Origin: Coptis chinensis
Taxonomy: Eukaryota; Streptophyta; Magnoliopsida; Ranunculales; Ranunculaceae
Direction: 5' to 3'
Assembly (NCBI GenBank): GCA_015680905.1
Contig: CM027382.1
Span: 5,270,001-5,334,000 of the forward strand
DNA: 64,000 bases
Shown here: positions 46,392 through 60,200 of the stretch, piece after piece
How the letters are laid out: each line of letters opens with the position of its first letter
Numbering within the stretch: position 1 is the stretch's first letter
Made by a program: the position numbers and the translations under genes
The notes under the pieces: generated by a model
Seen by the model: only the letters and a program-made list of their open reading frames with translations
What the model was told of the DNA's origin: nothing
Database searches by the model: none

Positions 46392-47498
46392 ATGATCACT
46401 TTCCCAGATGATTTTGTGACATCTTCCAAAGAGAAACGCAGACGTGTCGGTGCCCTTCAAAAAGTTTATCATTTTTCTTCACAAGCGTTACACGCTCCGC
46501 GAAGTTCAAGTCGCAACGCAGGGGATATTACGTTCACTGAGGCGGACCTCAACAAGGTTTGCCTCCCTCACAACGATGTACTTGTTGTCCATGTCAAGAT
46601 CAGCGACTGGACAGTCAAACACATCCTGATAGACCCTGATAGTTCGTGCGACATCTTGTTCTATCATATTATTCAAGAAATGAACTTACCTAAGTCAGTC
46701 TTTATAGATCTGATCACTCCTCTTTATGGGTTTAATGGCTCCAGGGCCGACCCAATTGGCGATATCATACTCCTAGTTTCAGTGGGATCTAGAGAGGACA
46801 AAGTCAGCTTCCATACACACTTCAGCGTTCTAGACATTAAGTCGTCCTATAATGTTATTCTAGGGCGGCGCTGGATTCATCAAATGCAAGTTATACCATC
46901 CACGTTGCATCAAGTTCTCTGCTTCCCAGGCCCAAGAGGTATGATGGAGCTTCGAAGCAATCAACTTGAAGCTTATCATTGTAATCAAATCCTCTCTGCA
47001 AATAAGACCGCTGACCTGCATACTCACACAAGGAACGAGCCCACCAGTTATACAATGGCCAAAGACCTGGTTATCGAGGTCAGAGCCAAAGCATCAAAAC
47101 AACACGCTGGGGGCTCCACCAAGAAGGTTCAGTCGTCTGTTCCAACTCCAGAAGTCAATCCAACCATTGTCGCTCCACCAGGTCGGATCCCAGAAGTCAC
47201 ATCAGTTGTTGTCAATCCAGTAGTCAAGACCCCAGAAGTCACCACCGCTGTTGTTGTTCCACCAGTTAGCACCCCAAAAGTCGCGCCGTCATGTTTCATG
47301 CAACAAATATCAATTCCGAAAGTCACTCCAGACTCTGTTGTCATGACCACAGAGGCCATTCCAACCCCTGTTGTCGTCGCCACAGATATCGCTCCAGCTC
47401 GTGCAGCCAATTCCACTCTCCCTCAGATCGATAAAGTATCACCATCTGAGGAAGCATCAGCGCCAAAGACAACATCTCAACATGTAGACAGAGAATGA
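46392..47498 (+). pseudogene. Protease region and Pro/Val repeat linker of the Tat element
   Basis: A 368-codon open stretch. The first half carries an aspartic-protease-like fold: KHILIDPDSSCDILFYH (the DSG-type active-site block with variant residues), then VILGRRWIHQM. The second half (about residues 235-340) is a low-complexity linker of repeated PEV/TPEV/VVxP motifs of about 14 residues, a spacer before reverse transcriptase. Part of a broken polyprotein. Confidence 0.75.
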
Positions 47499-47529
47499 GT
47501 GAACCTAGGAACTGAAGATGATCCCAAGT

Positions 47530-50500
47530 TCGTATATGTAGGGGCTAACCTTGACCCCACACTCAAGGCCCAGCTTGTAAACTTTTTGGCCATGAATAAA
47601 GATGTTTTAAACGCAGTGGTATGTCGATGTGCTTGGAATAGATCCTAATCTTTGCGTGTCATAGACTAAATGTGAACCCAATGCCGGACCGGTTAAATCA
47701 ACGACCTCGATGACTATCCCTGCGATTCCAGAAAGCTATCAATGATGAAGTCGACAAACTTAAACAAGTTAGGTTCATTAGAAAAGTAGACTATCCAGAC
47801 TGGATCGCTAACATTGTCGCAGTTCCAAAAAAAAGTCTTTGCATCGACTTCACGAACGTTAATCAGGAAACGCCAAAGGATAGCTTCCCCCTACCTTGCA
47901 TAGACCGACTTGTAGATCAGACGTGTGGCCATGAGCTCCTCTCTTTCATGGACGCGTATAGTGGATACAACTAAATCCCACTCGCTGAAGAAGATCAAGA
48001 AAAAACATCATTCATCACAGAACAATGAATCTATTGTTACAATGTCCTCCCTTCGGGTAAGAGCGTTGGCATGCGTGTCGGCGTCGTCAAATCGACATGT
48101 TCCAAGACATGTTAGGTGACACCATGGAAGTCTACATTGAGGACATGGTCGTCAAAAGCAAGAAAGTGGAAGACCACCTTACTCATCTCGAGAAAGCATT
48201 CTCCATGTTGCACCGAACGCGAATGAAGCTTAATCCTGAGAAATGTCTCTTTGGAGCGTCCTCCGGGAAGTTCCTTGGATACCAAGTATCACAAAGAGGG
48301 ATCGAAGCTAATCCAGACCAAATCTGAGCGTTTTTGGACATGCCTGATCCCGAGACAAAGAAGCAAATTCAGAAGTTGTCTGGAATGGTCGCGACACTCA
48401 ACCGATTTATATCAAGGGCATCAGACAAGTGCCGACCTTTCTTGCAACTTCTCAAAAAGGGTGAGCAGTTTTCGTAGAACGATCAATGCCACCAAGTGTT
48501 TTCCACCCTCAAAGAGTACCTAACTACACCCCCCCGTCCTGGCCAAGCCTAAGGATGGCGAAACGCTGGGGATATATTTGGCGATATCAGATTTTGCTAT
48601 CAGCTCGGTTCTTTTCAAAGAAGAAAACAATTAAGAGAAACCGATCTATTTTACAAGTAAGACGCTCACTCCAGCTGAAAAGAATTATTCGTACATTGAA
48701 AGAGCAGTACTCGCATTATTATACTCGGCAAGAAAATTCAGGCCATACTTTCAAGCACATCCAATCAAGATTCTCACCGACCTACCTTTGAAGAAAAATT
48801 TTCACAAAGAAAACAAGACAACTCGCATGACAGTATGGGCCGAAGAGCTCGGAGAACACCACATGGAGTTCGTCCCTTGCACTTCACAGAAAGGGCATGT
48901 CGTGGTTGATTTCCTAGTAGATTTCCCTGTCGATGACCCAAATTGGGAACCAGAAACAGACGTCGAACCCACAAAGGAGGCAACTAAGTCAATATGGTCT
49001 CTCTTTGTCGACGGTTCTAGTAACCCTGGAGGAAGTGGAGTCGGAGTCGTCTTAGCATCCCCAGATGGAGCCATGGTCGAGAAATCCGTTCGCATCGACT
49101 TCGCGACCTCTAACAATAAAGCGGAGTACGAAGCGTTAATTATGGGGCTTCGCATGGCGCTGCAGCTCGGTGTAAAGGAACTTCAGGTCTTTAGTGACTC
49201 GCAACTGGTTGTTTGCCAGATTGTAAAATAGTACACTACCCATGAAGGTAACATCGCTAAATACCTTCAAGTCGTTAAGCAATTACTTCCTTCTTTCAAA
49301 AAAGTCACGATACATCACTTCCTGCGTGACAAGAATCGTCACGCAAATAGTCTAGCTTACTTAGCCACTCAAACACCGAACTGCGCCCCTAGACAATTAC
49401 TCATTGAAGTAGTTGACCGACCTGCTTATCAAGTAGACCATGTATTAGAAATCAGCGACCTATGCCCGCTCTCTGCCAATCAGATGAGCCAAACATGGAT
49501 GCAACCCATCATTGAATACATCCACATGGCATGGTGCTCCCGGATAAGGCGTACCAAGGCCGAACAAAATCCCATATCAGGCGCGCCGTTACTGCGTGCT
49601 CAATAGCAAGTTGTTCAGAAAATCCACTGGTGGCCCTCACTTGAGATGCATAAGCCCATAACAAGGCCAACTGATTTTCGCTGAGATTCATGAAGGAGAG
49701 TGTGGAAACCATGCGGGAGGTCGCTCTTTAGCTCACAAAGCGATCTCCCAGGAATATTTTTGGCCTCGCATGCAGATCGACGCCAAAGCATATGTACTCA
49801 AGTGAGTCAAATGTCAGACCTTTGGCCACAACATCATACAACCAGCTCGTGAGTTGATTATCATTGTGATCCCTTGGCCATTTCACATATGGGGCATGGA
49901 CATCATGGGACCATTCATCCCACAGAAAAGTACTGGGTTCCGCTTCGTCTTAGCTGCAACTGATTATTTCACTAAATGGGTCAAAGCTATTCCACTCGCA
50001 AATGTCAAAGAGTCACATGTCAGAAACTTTATCTTGACTCATATCATCACCAGATTTGGTTTGCCGCACACACTGGTGATGGACAATGGCTCACAATTCA
50101 AAGGCAAAACAGTCAAAGAATTTCTGGCCAAGTGGAAGATAGTTCATGCATTTTCCACTCCCTAGTACGCACAAAGTAATGGTCAAGCTGAGGCCAGCAA
50201 CAAAGCAATCTTAGAAAATTTGAAGAAAAAGATTGAGAAGAACAAAAGCCAATGGCCAAATCAGTTAGAAAACATTTTGTGGGCTCACCGCACCACAACT
50301 TGCACAAGTACAGGCGAATCGCCATTCTCCTTGTGTTACGGCACATAAGTCGTTTTGCCCACTGAGCTAACAGTCACTACTACTCGATCAGAATTTGTCG
50401 AGTCTGGAGGCAATGATTCCGTCTTAGCACGAGAGGTCGATCTGCTGGAAGAACGGTGCGACCTAACCGCCATCAGAGTAGCATCCTATCAGCAAATTCT

Positions 50501-50718
50501 GAAGAAGTCTTATAACAAACGAGTGCATCATCAATCTTTTCAACATGGCGATCTAGTTCTGAAAAAGACTCAAGATGACTCCAAACTAGCACCAACATAG
50601 GAAGGCCCATACATAGTGGAACGCGTTGTAGGCAATGGAGCATACTGGATCAAAACCCAAGAAGGGAAATTGTTACAACGACCTTGGAACACTTATTTTT
50701 TGAAGAAGTTTTATAAAT
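47530..50718 (+). pseudogene. Reverse transcriptase, RNase H and integrase remains of the Tat element
   Basis: In order: reverse transcriptase with LCIDFTNVN, SFPLPCIDRLVDQT and LLSFMDAYSGYN (about 47,830-47,970) and YIEDMVVKSKK (48,130); then a connection region. An RNase H-like domain (48,985-49,231) reads LFVDGSSNPGGSGVGVVLAS and NNKAEYEALIMGL, as in Tat elements that carry a second RNase H. Integrase (about 49,730-50,345) has PFHIWGMDIMGPF and GLPHTLVMDNGSQF, and a C-terminal part reaches about 50,718. The gene order is Ty3/gypsy. There are several breaks in all domains. Confidence 0.85.
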
Positions 50719-50829
50719 AAAATTACATTATCGTGTATCCCATGTTTCTTTTACTGTAACTTAAAAGTTAATTACTTATGATTATTATTACAATTCACTC
50801 CATTTATTCGCAATGCTGAGTTACACAAC

Positions 50830-51330
50830 ACGCTTTCATAAACCCACATGCTTTCCGTGAGCAGAACATTATCCGAAGCTTATTGGCTCCACAGCCTCTC
50901 CGAGTCTCGCTAGTCGAGGACCTATACTTCTAGGATCGACTCAGCGATAACGCTCTCAGTGAGCAATACGCTTTCTTAAGCCAACACGCTCTACGTGAGC
51001 AAAACGCTCTCTTGAGCTTACAGGTTCCACAGCCTCTTTGAGTCTTGCTAGTCGAGGACTTATACTTCTAGGATCGACTTAGCAAGAACGCTATCAGTGA
51101 GCAATACGCTTTCTTAAGCCAACACGCTCTCCGTGAGCAAAACACTCTCTTGAGCTTATAGGCTCCACAACCTCTCCGAGTCTCGCTAGTCGAGGACTTA
51201 TACTTCTAGGATCAACTCAGCGAGAACGCTCTCAGTGAGCAATACGCTTTCTTAAGCCAACACGCTCTCTTGAGCTTACAGGCTCCAACGCCTTCCCAAC
51301 TCACCTAGTGAAAAATTCTGAATATTAAGC
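50830..51330 (+). repeat. Tandem repeats of about 139 bp downstream of integrase
   Basis: A unit containing CCTCTCCGAGTCTCGCTAGT, then ATACTTCTAGGATCGACTCA, then AGTGAGCAATACGCTTTCTT occurs three full times (near 50,893, 51,031 and 51,172) with a partial fourth. Subrepeats AACGCTCT and GTGAGC alternate inside it. Tandem repeats in the 3' untranslated zone are common in Tat-lineage elements. Confidence 0.85.
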
Positions 51331-51783
51331 TCAGATCAACGAGAATACTCTCAATGAGCCTTACAGCATAGCGTAACAACCACAAAATAAACCGATAACT
51401 ACAAGCGTAACGCTTCTTTAAGCTAAACTTCAGGTTCCTTAGCCATTCCATACCATACGCATTATAAACAAGGTGCTAGCTATAAACATTCAAGCAAAAA
51501 CATGCAGTTCATACACATTCAAGGGGAATACTCGGCTACTACCAAAACACTAGTTTCACCGATCTGCTGGGTCTACCCAGGAAATCCAGATCGGCACTTC
51601 TAACAATTTAACAAAACATTGAACTGCCACTCTCGTGGAAGCCAGTTCTTGGTATCAAAATGGTGAACTGCTCAGGCAAGCCTGAAGACATAGCTCTATT
51701 GTTAACTCTCATATAAGAGAGGAGAACTTACAAAATATTCATAACATTCCCACAACTGACAAAGACAATAAGCGAAGTCACAA

Positions 51784-52554
51784 TCAAGAATCAGCCACAA
51801 CATGCTTATCTTTTGGGGCAGCGCTAGTCGAAGGGGTGTGCCTGGCAGATCTCAACACCACATGCATACTTGAACCCTGTTCCCCGCTGTCACTCGCCTT
51901 TTTCAGGTGGTGATATTTCTCGTCCAGCTTAACATATTGGACACATGCCATGGTATATGCGCCTTGCGCCTTGCGCGCCACCCTCTGACATTGTTTGGCA
52001 TATTCAGTCACCTTAGCCAACTCCCCTTGCAAATAAGTCATAGCAGTAACCAACACAGCGTTCTCGTCAGTAGCATCCTGACACTTCTTGGTCATCACCT
52101 CCAATTTCTTCTTGTTAACTCCCCACACAGCTCGCATACATCCTAGCTCGACGTGTGGGTTAGTGTCAGTATCGGCGCGCTGCACAGCGTTCTTCAACTT
52201 GTCATACCCTGCAAAAAACTGCAAGTACAATTTTAAAGTCAAAACTGCCCAAGTAACAGAAACAAAAACATAACGCATAAGGTGTTTACCAAACAAGCAA
52301 CCATGTCCATGGTCCCCAACAGTGTATCCATATCTTCATCCTCTACCTCAGCCTTGTCACCATCCAACACGATCTCCTTCAGAAGACTGGTCGCTATGGG
52401 TGCCAAGTGGAAGTCTTTCATCGAGGCGTTTCACCCCGCAACTTCTTCCCCGTCTTCCCCATGTAGTAGAATTAAACTCCCACATCAATCGGTGACGGAG
52501 ACAAACTCTCACCGCCGATGTGGTGACTTTTCTTAGTTCTTTTCGCTTTCAGAT
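51784..52554 (-). pseudogene. Antisense coiled-coil frame of the Tat element (first part)
   Basis: Minus-strand frame ending at 51784, rich in Lys, Glu, Ala and Gln with coiled-coil spacing (KKLEVMTKKCQDATDENAV, GELAKVTEYAKQCQRVARKA). A GT-AG pair at about 52,285 and 52,213 resembles an intron; Tat-lineage antisense frames are known to be spliced. Upstream is a stretch reading MKDFHLAPIATSLLKEIV and an acidic block. The frame is cut by the inserted LTR element at 52560 and related antisense sequence resumes at 62233. Function is unknown, even in relatives. Confidence 0.65.
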
Positions 52555-52559
52555 GTCTT

Positions 52560-53939
52560 TGATAAAATGTAAAATGTATAGTCTACCTACGTAATGAACT
52601 ACGAATCCAAAACGTAAGTAAACTAAACTTGAACTTTTACGAGTCTATTATCAAAGCTTCTACTCTCGATGCGAATTGCACTAAATGGAGTCTGCGGTTC
52701 GTTCCACTCCTAGTTCTCTAGCACGGATTGTTTTCTAAGTCTAAGAAATCGGTCTTAAGTCAATGAGAGCTTTTCTGAAGGGTGTTATACTACGATAAAA
52801 CTAAAATGAGTCTACGTTGAATTTAACTTCTGAATACTATGGAAATATGCTTGTTTTGAATCTAGATAAAGGATTAGAGGGGAATTGAATCCACCTCGAA
52901 TCCAACTTAATAACCTAGTATAGATTCTTGTATCTCGATTCTCCGTTCTTCTGGCAAGAAATTCGAGTTCTAATCCCTAGTGTTCATGGCATTTCTACAG
53001 TACTACTAACTAGCATGTGAAGTCGTCCACACCCATTCTGTATGGCGAAACACGACTTTCTAGAGTGGAATAGATTCTACAACCAATTCTATACTAACCA
53101 CTAAGTTTTCATCAAGGCTTCATCAACCCTCAATGGAGGATTTAGCCTTGGTTCATCAAACTAACAATTCCCATTAAATCTAAACTAAACATAATGAAAA
53201 AGATTCTAACTTTATGCGATTTCACTAAACAATAATCGAAATCTAATTAATAACTATGAAATGATAACAAACAATAATGGAAATTAGATCTAGAAATCGA
53301 AATTGACAAAAGAACAACTATTTTATTATCTAATCAATCAAGAACAATAATTTGAGAGTTTAATCTAAAACAAGAATTGAAATGAAATTAAACTTAATTA
53401 ATCTAATGAAAACTAGATCTAGAACTAAGGTTTAATGGAGGCTAACTAATCTAATTTATTTTCTAACCTAACTATCTACCATTAACAAAGACTTAAGCTT
53501 TTGTTCTTATACATTCAGATCCAAAATTCGTGCATGGGCTTGGAGCCATGGGTTGGGCGGAGAATCGGGGCCCAAAACCCAATTCTTTTCGATCAAAAGG
53601 CCTCTTCAGCTGCAGTTGACTTCCACAGACTTTTCGTCCACTTCTGATCCTCTGATTGGGTCAAGGCTTGGACCATTACAAAGCTCTTTCCGAGCCGGTC
53701 GTTTTGACATAAGGTATGCCCAATTCGGGGTCTGAGTCCAAAGATCGGCTTCGGAAGTTCTGGCGACTTTTGCTCCCTCAGATCTCGCTAAAGTGGTACA
53801 TTTACGCACATAATGGACTTTGAAGCTTTGAAATGCATAAAAACGCGCGTGTCGGTGTTAACTCTTACTTATTATTCACATAATTGGTCTAACGGTATGA
53901 TTATTAAGGGGTTAAAACTACAGTTTTGGGCTCTTATCA
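52560..53939 (-). repeat. 3' LTR of the Athila-like element
   Basis: 1380 bp, aligned end to end with 60860-62232. It includes a block that makes short open frames on both strands (53553-53809), which are not genes because the same frames recur in the other LTR. Confidence 0.9.
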
Positions 53940-56900
53940 AACCACCCAAAGACATTTTGCTTGTCCTCGAACAAATATGAAAATTAGAATAAGTGACCAA
54001 AATGGAGTTCTAACTACTCTCGTTTTAGCTGAGTCGCGATTGCATTGACCATATGCAACAAGGCCTTAAACCACTAGGAATTCCCTAGTGGGCGAGTTAT
54101 AACCTCGTGAGAGTTTTCGATGAAGGTACTCACAAACTTCATCTATACTTCTGGCGACTAAGAAAATAAAACTATTGTTTCCTTATTCATGCTCAACTAT
54201 CTATACATCTCTCTAGCAATTACATAAGAATAACCCGGTCAAAACCCTAAGTTAATATATGCATAATAATCAATCATCTACAATAAACATATATCTGAAT
54301 GAGTAAATACTATCAAATGTTTAGCGGGTTTGTTTTCGAGAACTTCGGAATAAGCGTCCTTAAATAGGTTCTCACAATAATAGTCAAGAAACAACACTCT
54401 GATTTTTGCACTCAAGTTTATTTACTCCGATTAATGCGATGGGCACACTTTACCTTACAATCTCAATGACAACAAGGAAGGCGGGGTCGATCAAACACAT
54501 CTGCCACTTACTATCACACTAACCTATTCCTAATTGAGCTAGAGGTCTTTATTAGGTGTTTCACGGGGATTAGGAGATGGTTTAAGAAGGAAGGAAATGG
54601 ATATTCAAAAGGACAAGTCCGAGATAATAGAGTCTTAGTATTATGTAACTTAGAAAAACCTTGTTATTTTCTTTTTGCTTCTATACTTTGTTTCCATCCT
54701 TAGCCATATTTTTTTTTTTTCTTTGGCTTTTGACTCCACTTTTATTCTATTTTTTTTGGAGTTTTTATTTTATTTCTATTTTTCTTTTTCTTTGGATGGA
54801 AACTTCTTTTCTTTATTTTCTGAAGCAACTAACAATTTTTTTTTTTACCGCGTGGTTTTTCTCTTCTTCTTTCTCCACTCATTCTATTCTCGGACTTATT
54901 CTAAATTGGGTAGGTTGATTTATTCTCTTTTTTTTTATTTTGTTTTCGTTTTTGTAGCGGGGGTAAAGGAATTGTGGTTTATGGAAGGGCTAATGAAAGG
55001 CTCGAGTGGCGACTAGCGGAAAATAATTCATAGGTTTGAATTTCGGCTATATCGATCCAAAGAGCGGCCTAAATTCTCACTTAGGATATGGTTTAGTGAT
55101 CAAGCAAGTGGGCGTGTGATTTCTCTATCCGGTTTTTACTTCTCCCTTGTGTGTCATTTCTCAAATGTTTAGCTCATATAAGGCTTTTAGGCTATATTCT
55201 CCACGAGGATTTGTAGAATAAGTACTCTAGCCTAGATTTGAAAACTTATCTGCTAACAATCATAGATACTCATGTAATATATTTATAGATAGATGCAAAG
55301 ATTATTACCTACATTATTAACCTAAGTTTCTAACAATTATTACGATCAACAACTATGTGAGACTTCTAGATTGTTAAGAGCATGGAGAAAGAAAACAATA
55401 CCAATATTCCTAAGTGTATAGCATAAACTTATTTATTTATATTTTTAAAATTTTTAACTTGAAAACAAATGCATATTATACATATCTATATCCTAACAGA
55501 TGTCTTAATTACACGTGTTTCTATGCCCCCCCCCAAACAAGAAACATGCTTTGTCCTCAAAGCATTTAAATAAAGAGGGTAGGAAAAATACCATTGAAGC
55601 GCGTGAAATTCAGAAACATCTGCAAAACAAGGTTAGAACGTACTAATATAGGAAATAAAAACTGACGCAACGCTATAAGAGTTCCACCCATTATGGGGTT
55701 AACAGAATGAAATTGCTTGGGACATAAGCAGACACTAACAGAAACTAAAACTTACCTCCACTCCCGGACATGCATATTATCTACCCAATAGCATCATGGG
55801 TCTTGTATTTCAGCGGGCATGGCAAGTCCAAGAACAATTGCTAGCAAGACCCATAAGCGGTTCCTAGCCTACGTGTGTGATCACCTCACGAAACCAAGCA
55901 CCATAAGTAGTGCTTTGGAACAAATCTTTGAAAAGACTGTTCTGGTATTATTATAGGAGATGTCATCTCAACATTACGCTCTGGAATAGCTATGAATGAT
56001 CACGGAAACTACCCGTAGAAAACTGGAATTTTTCTGGTCCACGGAAGTCGGTGCTGGCCTTCATATAGAGCGCGAAGTCAGCTCTGAAATTTTAAATTCC
56101 AGTGTTTTAGCGCGGTCGCTCAACTTGGCGCGGGCGCTCTAGGTCGATGATAGATGAGGCCGTAGTCGCTTCGGCTTGAAGCGGGCCTTCGAGCAAAATT
56201 CAGAACAAAAATATACTGAGCGAGTGCGCTCTGTAGAAAGCTCGAGAATCTTCGGGTGCTTCTTTGCTGAAATTGAAAATTGAGGCGAAGCGTGGGAGTG
56301 AAAGGTGAGTGATGGAAGTTAGGTGTAGTGTAGGTTGTGAGTGTAGAATGAATGAAGTTTATATAAAATCATCTTTGGAATAGATAACACCACCCCAAAC
56401 AGTTTGGGAAGGTGGGATCAACATTAACTAATCAATGATAATGAAAATAACGACATTATATTCATATTGTCATTCAAACAACATTTCACTACAAAAGTCA
56501 AAATTAACTACGAATTTTAACAACGTAATATCCTATCTACTAAAAATAATAAAAGACAACATCAAAACAACATACAAGGAGAAATCTAGCTACTCTTCAA
56601 GGGGCGAGGTGGGGGTAAGAATAGGAATTTAAGTGATCAAGAATGGAAAAACCAAACACCCCACCCCCAAACAAATTTTTGAAAACGAGGGTTTGTAAAA
56701 TTTGTTTTAAAAAATCCGGTCTTTTAAAGTCATTCGAGACTTGCTAGATTACTATTTTTATATATCTTTAAACTTTTTACTTTTTATGAATTAGGTTTAA
56801 TATAAAGGAAAACAATAGCGATAAAGACATAATTCACACCATAGAAAACATGACTCAAAACCGAGAAAACATGCAAGAGTGGAAAACGTGAATTATGTGA

Positions 56901-57789
56901 AGCGTGGACTTAGGATCCGGTACTTACAGCCACACACTCCATAGGGAGGGCCGGTTACCTGAATGGTGCACTCAATAATATATTGAAATGAAAGGAAGTG
57001 CACCAAACACAAAATTGAGTCGTTTATAGTCGGATACTTTCGAGACTTTATCTAAACATATGTATGAACATGCGGTTTATCATATATCAACAACCGGAAT
57101 AGTTGTGGATCGTTCCATAAATAAATATCACAGAAAACATATCCAAACACAATCAAGCACCAAGATTTCCTCTGGCCGACCTAGTGGAATGAAAGCGAAG
57201 TCGAATAGACCTATAACATAACCGAGCATGCACCTTATGTTTCATCTTTGAGCGAGAGGGTGTCCTAGTGAATAAGTGTGGAAAAGTGAATGGTTGTGGA
57301 AGATATGGTGGATTGGGATAAGTTTTAGAGGGAGAGCATGGAAAAAATGAGGATGTGGGTTTAGCACAAAACTTCATTCATGGTGTAGTTAGGGGGATTT
57401 GTCTCAAGTCTGAAAATGAAGGTGTCAAGTGGTTTATCCTTGGGAAGTATTTGTTTACTAGGTGGATTTAAAAATCATGAAGCACGGGAGAAACTAAAGG
57501 ATCGAGTGCAAACTTCGAGGTTCCTTTGAAAAGGTGGAGGGTGGGGAATATTGGTGATGGAAGGTGAATGATTCTCATTTAAAAGCTCGAGTCCATATCA
57601 TCGAAATCTTGATATATGCAAGACATTCCTCAATAGGTGGGTCAAAAGGATCAACTTTGGGATAAAGATTGAAAAATTCATCTTCCGTCATAGCATCAAG
57701 GGATGAATGGTTGTTGGCAAGGGGACTTCGCGAAGTGGTAAAGAAGTGGTGCAAAAGAGTTGCGGGAATTCTTCTTCGATTTAAATCTA
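53940..57789. other. Non-coding interior of the Athila-like element
   Basis: No pol domain was recognised in any frame. It contains a T-rich tract (54,661-54,960), GC-richer GCGCGG/GCTC-type repeats (about 56,030-56,290), and three minus-strand purine-rich tracts (53,940-53,985, 55,528-55,570 and 56,640-56,690), each of the TTTGGG(G) kind seen at Ty3/gypsy polypurine sites. Confidence 0.6.
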
Positions 57790-60200
57790 CTACCGAGTCA
57801 TTGTTAAAGTCGAATTTCCGAAGGAAAGGAATTTGTTAAAATTGTTTCTCGGAAACATGTTTTTGAAGTAATCTTGAGCTAAGCTCTCGATCATGCTAAC
57901 CTCTCCATGTGTAGATGAATCGGGATCTTTGTGTCCTAGTTTTAAAACATTTACCTCAACGAAAAAGATGGCCAAAGGACAAGGACATCGAACCATCGCG
58001 GCGGTTTATGAGCGTTGGAAGTAGCCAAAAAGGCGCCCTAAAATGATAGGTGCAGTCGTTAGTGACTTACGTATCGAGGATAACGAAGTCGGTTTTGGGT
58101 AGTAAAAATTTTGGACTTTAACCAAAGCGTTCTCCACCACACCCTTAGGATACTTAATAGACCGTCGACTAATTGCAACGTCATTTTAGTAGGTTGCATC
58201 TCCTCTAGACCTATTTGTTTATACAAATAAAATGGGAGTAAGTTAACACTAGCCCCCGTCTAATAAGCGTTACCGCGTCGTGTGAGAATCTCTAAGGTGC
58301 ATTGTATGCGATGGGGCGACCGGGGTCCTTGTACTTAACAATTCCATTATTTTCGGATAAGCGTTGGGAATTGTTACGTTAAAAAGCGTCTTTTGGTATA
58401 TTGGTCTTCGCCTAGTAGTACCACAACTCCTTAAGAAACTTAGCATGGTGTGGTAGCTTTTAATAGCCGAAAAGGGAAGGTTTATAGTTAGATTTTTGAA
58501 AACGTTCCTAATCTCCTCATAATTTGTATCCCTAGTTAACATGGCTAATTTTTTTGGGGAAGCGGTGTTTTCTCTCTAATTAGCATATGAATCAACGGGG
58601 ATGTTTAACCTTGGCTTTTGTTTCTTAGGTTGTGGTTTAAGCTGGTACCTCTACGGTTGTAGGTTCTTGGGTTTCTATTTCGGTATCTAGTTCGATATCC
58701 GTTGTAGAAGTCTTGATGGGGTAACTATAGGCATAGTTACTTTGTTATCAACCACTCTTCGAGCGGAGTGGTGATGGCATTTAGCTTCACCTCGTTTGTA
58801 GTTTCCGTTACTAGTATTACCGTTTACCTCAAAGGCTGTGTTTGTTTGTTCTAGGGTTGGGTATCGCGGCACGGAAACACGCCTTTTGGTTGGAAACTTT
58901 CTCTTGGGCTAGCTGTTGGTTTAAATTATTAACAGTTGTAGAATGTGTTGGTTAGATTGAGCCATGGTTTGGAAAAGTTGTTGGCTCACTTGTATGAAGG
59001 TGTCAAGGCGATCCGGTTGTGTGGGTGTAATAGTCACGGGTGGTGTGGTGGAACTATGTCGCGTTGATTATTTATAGGCCGGTTGTGATAGTTATTATTT
59101 ACGGAGCGATACCTTTATTAGCATTATAATTATTATAACTATATTGACCTTGTGCTTGACCTTGTCGAGGGTTGTGCTTGGTTGTTATAATTATTATAAT
59201 TACCACGACCACAATCCTTGTCTGGAGGAGCTTGGTTATAAGCGTGTGTTGGCCTAACATATTGATTATTGTACCACGGAGGTGTGACTTGTTGGTTATT
59301 TCTCCAACCGAAGTTGGGATTTTGTCTCCAAGGCGTTAGGTTCACTATTAATAGAACAAGAATGTTCATAGGCTATAGGGCCGATTAAGTCGGGATGCTT
59401 TCGGGGACTCAACCGAAACTACATGGATTTGAATTTACATTCATGGCGGGGATAGGCTTTTGTTGTACGAGAAATGGCCTCAACCTTTTTAGTTAGAGAT
59501 TCGATTAAATTTTTAAGTTCTAGATCGGGTTTAACCTCAAACATACTTGGTAGCCTTAAGCGTGGAAGAAGAACTAGCGGAGCCGGGAGTAATCGTCACT
59601 ACCCCGGTTGTTATTTAAACTTAGTTTGATCCTCTAAAATTTGTAAGCCTCATTGGCTCCTTTACTTAGAAACTACCCCCATTCATAATGTCAAGGACTT
59701 CTTTATGGTGATGTTGAAGTCCTTTGAAAAACCCGCGAACTAACGTGTCTTTTGCTAGGTTATGGTGTGGACACTCTATAAGCGGTCGGTGAAAGCGATT
59801 CCAAGCCTCGAAAAATGATTCATGAGGATTTTGTCGAAAAAAATGAATCTTGGAAAGCATCTCATCCGTCTTTAGGGGTGGGTAAAATGTTCCATAAACA
59901 AATGAACAAGTTTAGCCCAGTCCACAGAATTAGGTAACTTGGGCGGTTAACCAAGGCGCCGCCTTATCATTAAGGTGAAGGGAAATACCACCGGTTTAAT
60001 GCATTCCGTACCAGCGGTAGGATGATGGAATGTTGTAAGGACTTGTTCAATCCCTACGTGTGTTGGTAAGGTTTTCATGGTCTAGACCATGGAAAAGCGG
60101 ATAACAATTAAATATGTTTGGGGAATTGAAAATCCCCGTTAGATTACTAGCTAAACGATGCAAGATTTAGGGCTATCGCTCAAAGCTTTATAAAAGTCGA
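57790..60200 (-). pseudogene. Gag and protease-like remains of the Athila-like element
   Basis: Read right to left. Gag fragments include RQNPHESFFEAWNRFHRPL and CPHHNLAKDTLVRGFFKGL (59860-59666), the capsid pattern of Athila-type gag. An Asn/Gln-rich region with NPNFGWRNNQQVTPPWYNNQ (59369-59139) follows. Further down, 58542-58270 and 57996-57790 hold weak protease-region matches (CPLAIFF..., GEVSMIESLAQDYF). It is heavily broken, with no continuous gag frame. Confidence 0.65.

Noticed and set aside
53553-53809. Conserved small gene on either strand, repeated at 61825-62118
   Set aside because: The duplication is the LTR pair itself; the frames have no independent support.
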